The notes under the pieces were generated by a model. It was not told where the DNA came from and did not search any database. It worked only from the letters and a program-made list of their open reading frames with translations. Positions 22,259 to 29,468 of a DNA stretch of 64,000 nt are shown one piece after another; position 1 is the stretch's first letter, and every line of letters starts with the position of its first letter. Where the stretch lies: positions 186,001-250,000 of IMG/VR virus record IMGVR_UViG_3300042549_005931; one strand, written 5' to 3'. The position numbers and the translations under genes were made by a program. This DNA comes from a virus.

Positions 22259-22819
22259 ATGGAATTCATTTACAGAAGAGAAAACGTATTATCAAAAGAA
22301 CAATGTGATGAGATAATACAAAAGTTTGAAGAGTCTGATTTTAAATTGGCAGGTATTACCGCATCAGGTGTTAACGAATCTATTAAAAAATCTACAGACC
22401 TTACATTTCATCATAATACTTTAGATGATGAAAAAATTAATAATCTTTGGGGTGATACTGTTCGTAAAATTGTTCGTGATTTAAATTATCACATGAACAA
22501 ATACAAGGAGGAAAATGAATACTTGAAATTTTTTAAAATAGAGATGGATTCATTCAACATTCAAAAGTACGAACCAAATGGTGGATTTTATACTTGGCAT
22601 TGTGAAACCATTCATTGTTTAGATAGAGTTACCGCTTGGATGATATATCTTAATGATGTTGATGATGGTGGTACTGAGTTTATGAAACAAAAACACACGG
22701 AGAAAGCTGAAGCGGGTAAGTTAATTATATGGCCAGCAGATTGGACACATGCACATCGAGGTCAGGTTAGCACTACCAAAACAAAATATATTTTAACAGG
22801 TTGGTTTAGTCAAAAGTAA
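22259..22819 (+). CDS. 2OG-Fe(II) oxygenase (first of a tandem pair)
   Basis: 186 residues, double-stranded beta-helix type. FNIQKYEPNGGFYTWHCE holds the first iron ligand His and an acidic partner in HxE form rather than the common HxD; then WMIYLNDVDDGGTEF, GKLIIWPADWTHAHRG (second His) and KYILTGWF. The family hydroxylates proteins or nucleobases using 2-oxoglutarate and O2; the substrate is unknown. Followed 1 nt later by a close paralogue, inside the tRNA array. Confidence 0.85.
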   Translation: MEFIYRRENVLSKEQCDEIIQKFEESDFKLAGITASGVNESIKKSTDLTFHHNTLDDEKINNLWGDTVRKIVRDLNYHMNKYKEENEYLKFFKIEMDSFNIQKYEPNGGFYTWHCETIHCLDRVTAWMIYLNDVDDGGTEFMKQKHTEKAEAGKLIIWPADWTHAHRGQVSTTKTKYILTGWFSQK

Positions 22820-22820
22820 T

Positions 22821-23387
22821 ATGGAATTCATTTATAGAAAAGAAAATGCATTATCATTAGATTTATGTAATGATATAATTACTAAATTTAATGAATCTAA
22901 TTTACCTGAACCGGGTGTAGTAGGAAAAGGTGTAGTTGAAGAAATAAAAAAATCGATAGATTTATCTTTCCATGCCGATTCATTAAACACTAAAGAATTA
23001 CAAGATATATGGGGTCCACCATTGGGTGAAAGTATTCCAATTATTAATTCATGTGTTCAAGAATATTGTGATAAATTTGAATATTTGAAAATGATGAGTT
23101 CATTTAAAATGGAAGCTTTTAATATTCAAAAGTATGAACCGGGTGGTGGATTTTATACTTGGCATTGTGAAGCTACTTTAAAAATAAGACGTGTTGTTGT
23201 TTGGATGGTTTATTTAAACGATGTTGACGATGGAGGAACCGAATTTATACATCAAAACCATATCGAAAAAGCGGAAGCTGGTAAATTATTGTTGTGGCCG
23301 GTTGATTGGACACATGCACATAGAGGACAAATTAGTTATACCAAAACAAAATATATTTTAACAGGTTGGTATTCTATACCCCAATAA
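22821..23387 (+). CDS. 2OG-Fe(II) oxygenase (second of a tandem pair)
   Basis: 188 residues, colinear with the preceding gene and sharing MEFIYR start, NIQKYEPGGGFYTWHCE, MVYLNDVDDGGTEF, WTHAHRGQ and KTKYILTGW. The N-terminal third differs most (LPEPGVVGKGVVEE), suggesting separate substrates. Clear tandem duplication. Confidence 0.85.
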   Translation: MEFIYRKENALSLDLCNDIITKFNESNLPEPGVVGKGVVEEIKKSIDLSFHADSLNTKELQDIWGPPLGESIPIINSCVQEYCDKFEYLKMMSSFKMEAFNIQKYEPGGGFYTWHCEATLKIRRVVVWMVYLNDVDDGGTEFIHQNHIEKAEAGKLLLWPVDWTHAHRGQISYTKTKYILTGWYSIPQ

Positions 23388-23434
23388 TCGTTGAAATATA
23401 CGATAACAGATTTTATCGTTAGATTAAACGATAT

Positions 23435-23508
23435 GGACTTATAGCTCAGATGGTTAGAGCAGGTCGCTCATAACGACAAGGTCACAGGTTCGAGCCCTGT
23501 TTGGTCCA
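23435..23508 (+). tRNA. tRNA-Met(CAT) or Ile(CAT)
   Basis: Acceptor GGACTTA/TTGGTCC with one U-U, anticodon stem GTCG/CGAC, loop CTCATAA, T-arm ACAGG/CCTGT. No initiator-type GGG/CCC stem. One of the two CAT tRNAs here may carry lysidine and read AUA. A CGATAA/TTATCG hairpin precedes it. Confidence 0.88.
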
Positions 23509-23511
23509 CAA

Positions 23512-23587
23512 AAAGTGTCTTGGTATGCTCTGACGAAAGTCAACGACAAGGTCTCGGTAGGCAGAACGCGTCTGATTCTACCCAAAA
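23512..23587 (+). ncRNA. Structured tRNA spacer RNA
   Basis: Contains CTGAC-GAAA-GTCA and a longer hairpin GGTAG/CTACC with inner CAGA/TCTG (about 23555-23583). It fills the spacer between two tRNAs; no ORF. Confidence 0.35.
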
Positions 23588-23588
23588 C

Positions 23589-23662
23589 AGAAGATTAGCT
23601 CAGTTGGTTAGAGCATTTGGTTTACATCCAAAGGGTCATAGGTTCGAATCCTATATCTTCTA
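23589..23662 (+). tRNA. tRNA-Val(TAC)
   Basis: Acceptor AGAAGAT/ATCTTCT, anticodon stem TTTGG/CCAAA, loop TTTACAT, T-loop TTCGAAT. Confidence 0.95.
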
Positions 23663-23667
23663 CAGAA

Positions 23668-23725
23668 AACTGAGATAGGATATTATTGATATGGATACAA
23701 TTCCTGATAATATTGCTACTCAGTT
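23668..23725 (+). ncRNA. Small structured spacer RNA
   Basis: AACTGAG/CTCAGTT end helix enclosing ATATTAT/ATAATAT. 58 nt, between tRNA-Val and tRNA-Gly. Confidence 0.4.
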
Positions 23726-23729
23726 GATT

Positions 23730-23805
23730 GCGAAAGTAGCTCAGTTGGTAGAGCATTACCTTGCCAAGGTAAGGGTCGCGAGTTCGAATCTCGTTTTTCG
23801 CTCCA
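23730..23805 (+). tRNA. tRNA-Gly(GCC)
   Basis: Acceptor GCGAAAG/TTTTCGC, anticodon stem TTACC/GGTAA, loop TTGCCAA, CCA encoded. Confidence 0.95.
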
Positions 23806-23916
23806 TAAGGAGCTCCCGCTTTAAGGTGAAGGACACGCGGGCGAATAACTTTCAGGGTAAGTTGTAAAAGAACTCGAAACCTTAAGTCTAGTGTGGGAGA
23901 GACTCCTACCCACACA
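23806..23916 (+). ncRNA. Structured spacer RNA
   Basis: Hairpins CCCGC/GCGGG and GTGTGGG/CCCACAC (about 23891-23915) and a possible long-range CTTTAAGGT/ACCTTAAG pairing. No ORF. Confidence 0.4.
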
Positions 23917-23918
23917 CA

Positions 23919-23992
23919 AGCGAATATAGCACAGCGGTTAGTGCTCTGGTCTTCCAAACCGGAAACGACAGTTCGAATCTGTCTATTCGCTC
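23919..23992 (+). tRNA. tRNA-Gly(TCC)
   Basis: Acceptor AGCGAAT/ATTCGCT, anticodon stem CTGGT/ACCGG, loop CTTCCAA, T-loop TTCGAAT. Confidence 0.93.
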
Positions 23993-24000
23993 TATTAATC

Positions 24001-24073
24001 GGGATTGAGGTCAAACGGTTAAGATGTCGCCCTGTCACGGCGCACGGAGCGGGTTCAACTCCCGTCAGTCCCG
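24001..24073 (+). tRNA. tRNA-Asp(GTC)
   Basis: Acceptor GGGATTG/CAGTCCC, anticodon stem CGCC/GGCG, loop CTGTCAC, discriminator G. Confidence 0.95.
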
Positions 24074-24076
24074 CAT

Positions 24077-24147
24077 TCCTCTATGGTGTAACGGTAACAC
24101 AACTGTTTTTGGTGCAGTTATTCATGGTTCGAATCCATGTAGGGGGT
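24077..24147 (+). tRNA. tRNA-Gln(TTG)
   Basis: Acceptor TCCTCTA/TAGGGGG with G-U pairs, anticodon stem ACTGT/GCAGT, loop TTTTGGT, T-arm CATGG/CCATG. Confidence 0.92.
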
Positions 24148-24149
24148 CA

Positions 24150-24370
24150 ATGAGTAAGAGATACTCAGCAGTCTTTAATCCAAGACTCATTTAAAAATGG
24201 ATAGGATAATAGACTGGACATCCTTAAACGCCAGTCTCTTGGGAATAAAGCTGGAAAATCGTCCTTGCTCCCAGTAACGATTGACTTTTTAATGAGGGAT
24301 GCCTCGCAGGTTTTTCAAACAGCTAAATAACCGAAATAACTACTCACATATAATCTCAATGTGGGGAAAC
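24150..24370 (+). ncRNA. Structured spacer RNA (about 220 nt)
   Basis: AATGAGT/ACTCATT helix near the start, AGACTGG/CCAGTCT hairpin (about 24210-24238), and GAGG/CCTC hairpin. No credible ORF. Lies between tRNA-Gln and tRNA-Ser. Confidence 0.45.
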
Positions 24371-24372
24371 AA

Positions 24373-24454
24373 GGAGAGGTGGACAATGGTCGTTGAGCGG
24401 TCTTGAAAACCGTCGGGTGTAAAAGCTTTGCAGGTTCGAATCCTGTCCTCTCCG
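24373..24454 (+). tRNA. tRNA-Ser(TGA)
   Basis: Acceptor GGAGAGG/CCTCTCC, anticodon stem CGGT/ACCG, loop CTTGAAA, long variable arm, discriminator G. Confidence 0.94.
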
Positions 24455-24511
24455 CACCCTACAATCCCATGTCGGCTCGAGTGGGTGAGAGTATAGGTAT
24501 CGGGCCCTTAT

Positions 24512-24600
24512 AGAGGGTTGGGTGAGTGGCTTAAACCAGCAGTTTGCTAAACTGCGGATGGGGTTAAACCTGTCCACCGGTTCGAATCCGGTATCCTCTA
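24512..24600 (+). tRNA. tRNA-Ser(GCT)
   Basis: Acceptor AGAGGGT/ATCCTCT, anticodon stem GCAGT/ACTGC, loop TTGCTAA, long variable arm. A CACCC/GGGTG hairpin fills the spacer before it. Confidence 0.93.
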
Positions 24601-24614
24601 CACTATTTATATGA

Positions 24615-24809
24615 ATGATATTACAACTTAATCCAACAATACCAATTATACGTGTAAGTGACGGAATGAAAGGTTACGCATTTATGGTTATCGATTATTC
24701 TCAAGAACATGATTTATATTTCACATGTGGAATGGATGATGGTGAAATTTGGACATTAAATAACAAAGAAATTAGGTTACAAAATAACATTACGTTAAAT
24801 AGAAATTAA
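24615..24809 (+). CDS. Small hypothetical protein (64 aa)
   Basis: MILQLNPTIPIIRVSDGMKG then AFMVIDYSQEHDLYFTCGMDDGEIWTLNNKEIRLQNNITLNRN. The 'L-NP-IP...VIDYS-EHDL...W-x-x-N-x-x-IR-x-x-NIT' order recalls short proteins of unknown function common in large phages. Encoded between tRNA-type RNAs. Confidence 0.75.
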   Translation: MILQLNPTIPIIRVSDGMKGYAFMVIDYSQEHDLYFTCGMDDGEIWTLNNKEIRLQNNITLNRN

Positions 24810-24812
24810 CAT

Positions 24813-24964
24813 TGTAGTGTGACGAAATTGGCAGACGTACCCTCCTGTCTCGGGGGTGTGGAACAAGAAATAGATTGATAATATTAGGGGGTAGACCACC
24901 AGCTTGCAAGCGTCATGTTATCAGTTGAATCTCCACTTGAGTGGTTCGAATCCCTCCACTACAG
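24813..24964 (+). ncRNA. tRNA-like RNA with giant variable region (152 nt)
   Basis: Acceptor TGTAGTG/CACTACA is perfect; D-arm region (GACGAAATTGGCAGACGT) is leucine-like; T-arm GAG-GG/CC-CTC with loop TTCGAAT. The 'anticodon' stem CCCTC/GGGGG closes CTGTCTC, with pyrimidine at position 37, unlikely to decode. About 85 extra nt form a nested domain GTGGA/TCCAC, TGATAA/TTATCA and GCTTGCAAGC. Confidence 0.5.
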
Positions 24965-24966
24965 CT

Positions 24967-25812
24967 ATGAAAATATTATTTATTAACGATTTCCAAGGTG
25001 TTGATTATTTAAATGATACCATATTTCACGGTGGACGAAGTCTATTTGGTGAAAATTTTGTAGAATCAAATGATGCTTGGTACATGTATGATGATATAAC
25101 ACCACACACCAAAAGTTCATTATATGGTATGGGGTTTACTATTGCAGGTAAATTAAATAGGATATCTATCGACACCACTAATATTCTTGAAAAAATTAAA
25201 GATAGGTTTTTTGATTTAATAATTTATGGTTCAGTTCATAGAAATATTTCTTATTTTGATGAAGTAATCAAATCATATAAATCAAATGAAATTGTTTTTT
25301 TAGATGGTGAAGATGAAACATATTTTAATGAAAAAATAATTGGATATGGGGTTTATTTTAAAAGAGAATTAATCAAAGAAAGAGAATGTGTTTTACCAAT
25401 AAGTTTTAGTATTCCAAAAGAATTGATTAATATTAATACATGTAAAGAAAAAGTTTTAGCAATGCCTTCATCTTATGAAACGGGATATATTTTTAATAAA
25501 GAAAATGATTATTATGAAGAATATAAAAAATCATATTTTGCATTAACAAAAAAGAAAGGCGGATGGGATTGTTTAAGACATTATGAAATATTAATGAATG
25601 GTTGTTTACCATTGTTTCATAATTTACACGAATTACCCAAAAATATAATGATTCATTGGGATAAAAATTTGTTACAAGAATGCCTCAATCTATTTTGGGA
25701 ATTCAGATTAGATGAACAAAAATACATAAATTTAAAATCTCGAGTTGTTGATAATCTCCATAATAATTTAACAACTGAAAGTATGGTTAATTATATATTA
25801 TCAAAATTATGA
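24967..25812 (+). CDS. Glycosyltransferase-like protein (GT-B/exostosin-like)
   Basis: 281 residues from ATG 24967, chosen because upstream in-frame codons lie in the tRNA-like RNA. N-terminal KILFINDFQGVDYLND and C-terminal GGWDCLRHYEILMNGCLPLFHNLHELP, the latter a nucleotide-sugar-binding signature seen in exostosin-like and phage glycosyltransferases. Substrate unknown. Related in purpose to the glycan genes at 28.5, 35.6 and 36.8-44 kb. Confidence 0.7.
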   Translation: MKILFINDFQGVDYLNDTIFHGGRSLFGENFVESNDAWYMYDDITPHTKSSLYGMGFTIAGKLNRISIDTTNILEKIKDRFFDLIIYGSVHRNISYFDEVIKSYKSNEIVFLDGEDETYFNEKIIGYGVYFKRELIKERECVLPISFSIPKELININTCKEKVLAMPSSYETGYIFNKENDYYEEYKKSYFALTKKKGGWDCLRHYEILMNGCLPLFHNLHELPKNIMIHWDKNLLQECLNLFWEFRLDEQKYINLKSRVVDNLHNNLTTESMVNYILSKL

Positions 25813-25866
25813 TAGGACACTACAGCTAAACCATTAAAATATTAATTGATAAAATGAAAAAATAAA

Positions 25867-26328
25867 ATGAAACAATTCAAAACCCTCCATGGTAAACCGA
25901 TACCAGAGGTTGTAGAGTACATCAAGGATTACATCTCAACAAGAGAGAATGTTCAAATTCTCATCGGTTCCGACTCACAATGTTATGCTAACACAAAGAC
26001 CGTTTACGGTGTTGTTATTGCTCTTTACACTTCCGGTAAAGGTGCACATGTATTGTGTACACGTGAGACGGTTCCTATGGAGAGGAATATGAATCTTCGT
26101 TTAATGACTGAAGTTTGGAAGTCTATTGAACTTGCAGAATATCTTAGAGAAAACGGTATTCAAAAAGCCGACTTTATTGATATTGATTTAAACCCTGATA
26201 GAAAATACAAATCAAACAGTTCTTTAAGACAAGCAATTGGTTTTGTTGAGGGTATGGGTTATCAAGCAAGATGGAAACACGAAGGTGCAATTATAACATA
26301 TGCCGCTAATCATTTAGTAAGATTATGA
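25867..26328 (+). CDS. RNase H-like DUF458 protein
   Basis: 153 residues. ILIGSDSQCYANTKTVYGVVIALY (first acidic residue of an RNase H-like fold), ERNMNLRLMTEVWKSIELAEYL, FIDIDLNPDRKYKSN and final GYQARWKHEGAIITYAANHLV match the YkuK/DUF458 family. The acidic residues suggest a nuclease, but activity is unproven. The stop overlaps the next start (ATGA). Confidence 0.85.
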   Translation: MKQFKTLHGKPIPEVVEYIKDYISTRENVQILIGSDSQCYANTKTVYGVVIALYTSGKGAHVLCTRETVPMERNMNLRLMTEVWKSIELAEYLRENGIQKADFIDIDLNPDRKYKSNSSLRQAIGFVEGMGYQARWKHEGAIITYAANHLVRL

Positions 26329-26480
26329 GCAAGGATATGGACCGTCTTAGTGAAGACAATTACAAACAACGAAATGAATCTTATATTCAGAGACTTCGAG
26401 ATGAACGTGAAGAGAAATTAAAGAAACGTTATGAAGAATTGAGAGGAACAAAACTGGAAGAAAAAAAAGAAGATAAATGA
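26325..26480 (+). CDS. Small charged helical protein (51 aa)
   Basis: MSKDMDRLSEDNYKQR... ending KLEEKKEDK. Starts inside the DUF458 stop (ATGA overlap), which supports real translation. Fully helical, Lys/Glu/Arg-rich. No family recognised. Confidence 0.6.
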   Translation: MSKDMDRLSEDNYKQRNESYIQRLRDEREEKLKKRYEELRGTKLEEKKEDK

Positions 26481-26527
26481 TTTCGTATTTTAAAATTTTT
26501 TATTTATATTTTTAAAAAATAAGAAAT

Positions 26528-26737
26528 ATGAAATGTATCAAAAGTAAAGACGGTGAGATTCGTCGAGTGTCAGATGTAGATGCTGACAACAAAGTTAAAG
26601 TACATGGATGGAAGTTTGTACCGAAGTCTGAATGGAAATTAAACGTAAGAGGTTCGGTAAATGTTAAACAAAACGCACCGAAAGAAAAGAAAGAAAAAGT
26701 AGTTAGTGAGTACAAAGAAAAAAAATCAAAAAAATAA
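26528..26737 (+). CDS. Small basic hypothetical protein (69 aa)
   Basis: MKCIKSKDGEIRRVSDVDADNKVKVHGWKFVPKSEWKLNVRG then a Lys-rich tail. The core 'K-x-G-x-I-R-R-V-x-D-x-x-A...W-x-FVPKSEWK' is shared by small phage proteins of unknown role. The basic tail hints at nucleic acid binding. Confidence 0.75.
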   Translation: MKCIKSKDGEIRRVSDVDADNKVKVHGWKFVPKSEWKLNVRGSVNVKQNAPKEKKEKVVSEYKEKKSKK

Positions 26738-26770
26738 TTTAATATATTTTGTTTTTTAAATTTTTTTTCG

Positions 26771-26778
26771 TAAGTTTG
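26771..26778 (+). promoter_or_regulatory. Promoter -7 element TAAGTTTG
   Basis: TANNTTTG match followed by GTAAAA. Starts the large non-coding transcription unit; boxA-like GTTCTTTGA lies 38 nt downstream (26816-26824). Confidence 0.5.
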
Positions 26779-26815
26779 TAAAAGAAATCACAACGGTGGT
26801 TTTTTAAAAGAGAAA

Positions 26816-26824
26816 GTTCTTTGA
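26816..26824 (+). promoter_or_regulatory. boxA-like GTTCTTTGA element
   Basis: Third copy of the 9-mer found early in stable RNA transcripts. Confidence 0.4.
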
Positions 26825-27680
26825 ATTAAAGATATCGGCGGTCTATAGTCGTTAAATAAACTACGAAAGTAGGATAAAGTGAATCGAAAGTTATAAACGG
26901 TTTGCGGTTTCGGTAACGGAACTCGAGTAGACAAGCAAGACATCATCTGTCCTTAGTTCCGAGGGTAACACTGTAGGAAATGGATAGGTGACTTGGCAAT
27001 CTGAGTTGTCAAGTTGAGGTGGGAACACTAATAAGAGTAACTTGTGGAACTTTACAAGAAATGGGACCTCCAATCTCACTATTGTGTTGTTCAATATCAT
27101 GGGTACCTTAAAATCGAAAGGTATGGTGAAGTACGAGTGGTGTCGTTATCATCCTTAATAAAACCCTACCAAGAGTTTTATTTTGAAGGTGTCCAAAAGT
27201 ATGGAGGTTGGGAGACTTCAGAGAGTAGTTTAGTATTCTGTTGTTCAAAAGATAATGGAGCTGGCAGACGGGCCACTACTTTCAAGATTCGGAAACAAAA
27301 AACCCTTACAATGGTGTAAATCAAAAAAAAGGAAAAGTGCTCGTCAGTCGTTGGAAACAGGTGACTACATAGTCGTGAGATGTTCACGGCCATAGAAGAC
27401 CCCAAGTCCGATATGATTTTTGAGAAAAGTTCTATATAGTGCGGCGGTATTGTATAGAGAAGAGTAACGAGAGAGTATTCAACGACTTAAGGATTGGTTA
27501 ATCTAATTGACCGTCACTGATTGGTACAGTTCAAAAGACTGTGGATAAGAGAAGAATCAATAATGTCTCTAAAGTCAATCACAAAATGGTGTAATCTCAG
27601 CCAAATTAAAAAGACATTTTTAGGTTTCTTGGAACCATAATAATCCAAGTGGTGGAATTAACCTTAATCGGTTGGCCCTT

Positions 27681-27709
27681 AGGGATGGAGAAATCTATCC
27701 CTTTTTTTA
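27681..27709 (+). terminator. Intrinsic terminator of the large ncRNA
   Basis: AGGGAT-GA/TC-ATCCCT hairpin followed by seven T residues. Confidence 0.85.
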
Positions 27710-27724
27710 TTCATTTATTTTATT

Positions 27725-27732
27725 TATATTTG
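27725..27732 (+). promoter_or_regulatory. Promoter -7 element TATATTTG
   Basis: TANNTTTG match only 4 nt before the phosphoesterase ATG, so a transcript from here would be nearly leaderless. Confidence 0.35.
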
Positions 27733-27736
27733 TTTT

Positions 27737-28483
27737 ATGAGAATCGTTTGTATTTCTGACACCCATGACCTTCATCAAAAGATGACACATAAGTTACCGA
27801 AAGGTGATGTGTTAATCCATGCGGGTGATGTTAGTAATATTGGAGAACAACCCGATGTAACACGATTTATTCATTGGTTCATGAATATTGAAGGATATGA
27901 TTCTAAAATATTTATTGCCGGTAATCACGACTTTGCATTTGAGAGAATTAATGAACCACACCATAAAGGTGATTTTGAATGGTTATCTAATTTAATCAAT
28001 GAAGAAAATCTATCTCAATCTAATGTAACATATTTGGAAGATAATTTCATTACCATTGAAAGTCCTGAATTCTCAAGACCAATTAAGATTTATGGTAGTC
28101 CTTGGCAACCTGAATTTTATAATTGGGCATTTAACTTACCACGTGGTGGTGATGATATGTTTGAGAAATGGAATATGATACCCGATGATACAGATGTATT
28201 AATCACACACGGACCGGCAGAGAATGTTAGGGACTTTGTTCCTAATGGTCAAATCGTTGGTTGTGGTATGTTAAGACATCGTATTGAAACAATTAGACCG
28301 GCATTACATGTATGTGGTCACATACATTACGCATACGGTGTGTCTTTAGTTAATAGTATTATGTATGTGAATGCGGCAATATGTGATGAAAGATATTCAC
28401 CATCAAATAAACCTATTGTCATTGACCTAAAAGAAGTTGATGGCGAGATTTTAGCTTACTTAGTAGAAGATGAATCCAATTAG
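27737..28483 (+). CDS. Calcineurin-type metallophosphoesterase
   Basis: 248 residues with all metal-binding blocks: SDTHD (6-10), GDV around 30, GNHDF near 63, THGPAENV near 156, GHIHYAYG near 194. Fits the MPPED-like branch of phosphodiesterases, some of which hydrolyse cyclic nucleotides. It could destroy a cyclic-nucleotide defence signal, but the substrate is not predictable. Overlaps the next gene by 14 nt. Confidence 0.9.
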   Translation: MRIVCISDTHDLHQKMTHKLPKGDVLIHAGDVSNIGEQPDVTRFIHWFMNIEGYDSKIFIAGNHDFAFERINEPHHKGDFEWLSNLINEENLSQSNVTYLEDNFITIESPEFSRPIKIYGSPWQPEFYNWAFNLPRGGDDMFEKWNMIPDDTDVLITHGPAENVRDFVPNGQIVGCGMLRHRIETIRPALHVCGHIHYAYGVSLVNSIMYVNAAICDERYSPSNKPIVIDLKEVDGEILAYLVEDESN

Positions 28484-29135
28484 TGTAGTTATCTCAACAA
28501 GAGAAATTGATAATGATTATTTGAAACATGTTAGTAAGGTGTTTTCACATCCTAAAACTGAAATCATTATTTACGAAAACCAAGGTGATTTTTCGTTACC
28601 TGAATTGTATAATAAGGGATTAAAGGATTCAAAAAATGAGGTTGTTGTGTTCATGCACGATGACCTCATCATTGAAACACCTAATTTAACCCCCAAAATC
28701 TTACGACTGTTCAACGATAATCCTGAGTATGGTATAATCGGTGTTGCCGGTACTGATAATCTCCTGAGTGGAATGTGGTGGCAAGATAGAGAATCTATGC
28801 AAGGTCAAGTCGGTCATGAACATGAAGGAAGAAAACATACCAACAAATACTCCGGTACATTTGGTGAAAACTTAAAAGAAGTTGTTGTAATTGATGGTTT
28901 GTTTATGTGTATTCATAAGGAGAGAATTAAACATAACTTCAACGAACAATTTGAAGGATTTCACTTCTACGATTTACCAATCTGTTTGGAGAATTATCTT
29001 GACGGAGTAAAAATTGGTGTAACAACCAAAATTAAATTAACACATAAGTCAATTGGTGTTACAAATAAAAAGTGGGAGAAAAATAAGTTGTTATTTGAAG
29101 CTCTATATGAGAAGAAATTACCAATTAAGATTTAA
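28470..29135 (+). CDS. GT-A-type glycosyltransferase-like protein
   Basis: 221 residues. ISVVISTREIDNDYLKHV at the start, LPELYNKGLKDSKNEVVVFMHDDLIIE with a DD metal motif near 67-68, then IIGVAGTD, VVVIDGLFMCIHKE and HFYDLPICL. This order fits the Glyco_transf_2_5 type family. Substrate unknown. Confidence 0.8.
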   Translation: MNPISVVISTREIDNDYLKHVSKVFSHPKTEIIIYENQGDFSLPELYNKGLKDSKNEVVVFMHDDLIIETPNLTPKILRLFNDNPEYGIIGVAGTDNLLSGMWWQDRESMQGQVGHEHEGRKHTNKYSGTFGENLKEVVVIDGLFMCIHKERIKHNFNEQFEGFHFYDLPICLENYLDGVKIGVTTKIKLTHKSIGVTNKKWEKNKLLFEALYEKKLPIKI

Positions 29136-29170
29136 CCCTAATAATCAAATATTTATATATAAAAAACATT

Positions 29171-29422
29171 ATGAAAAAATTAATAGAATTTATTAAAAAC
29201 CTTTTTGTTAAAGTTGATAAGATTGAACAAGAAGTAGAACAAATGGTTGAAAAAAGTAATGCTTCACCTGAAACTAAAGTTAAACTTAAAAAAGAGTTAA
29301 AGAAAATTGATGCGGTTGAAGAACAAGCTAAAGAAGCCGTTATTGACGCTGTCGAGAAAGTTGAAGTGGCAGTTGAGGTTGTAAAGAAAAAGAAACGTTA
29401 TTACAGACCAAAGAAAAAATAA
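29171..29422 (+). CDS. Small helical protein with Lys-rich tail (83 aa)
   Basis: MKKLIEFIKNLFVKVDKIEQE, a long Glu/Lys/Val amphipathic helix, and KKKKRYYRPKKK end. A TATTTATA element lies at 29150-29157. Membrane-peripheral or nucleic-acid-binding helix; no family. Confidence 0.65.
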   Translation: MKKLIEFIKNLFVKVDKIEQEVEQMVEKSNASPETKVKLKKELKKIDAVEEQAKEAVIDAVEKVEVAVEVVKKKKRYYRPKKK

Positions 29423-29446
29423 ATTGGTATAGTAAAATATTTTACA

Positions 29447-29454
29447 TACATTTG
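29447..29454 (+). promoter_or_regulatory. tmRNA promoter -7 element TACATTTG
   Basis: TANNTTTG match flanked by TTTTAC and GTAAAA, 14 nt before the tmRNA 5' end, the expected distance. Confidence 0.6.
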
Positions 29455-29468
29455 TAAAACATTTACAT

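Larger units (their letters stand above)
26780..27709 (+). ncRNA. Large structured non-coding RNA (about 0.93 kb)
   Basis: A stretch with no credible ORF, less A/T-rich than its neighbours, running from a promoter element to an intrinsic terminator. Many local helices: CTAC-GAAA-GTAG (about 26860), ACTTG..CAAGT (about 26990-27015), ACTTGT/ACAAG, GGTACCTT/AAGGTA, CGTGA/TCACG (about 27373-27389). A GTG-started frame at 27044 is not supported by a ribosome site or family. Location by a phage tRNA array, length and complexity recall the giant ornate RNAs GOLLD and ROOL; membership is not shown. Confidence 0.6.

Noticed and set aside
23622-24038. Minus-strand 138-codon frame
   Set aside because: Runs across four tRNA genes; a shadow.
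27044-27319. GTG-started 91-codon frame in the large non-coding region
   Set aside because: No ribosome site, no family, codon use unlike neighbours, and it lies within dense RNA hairpins between a promoter and terminator.
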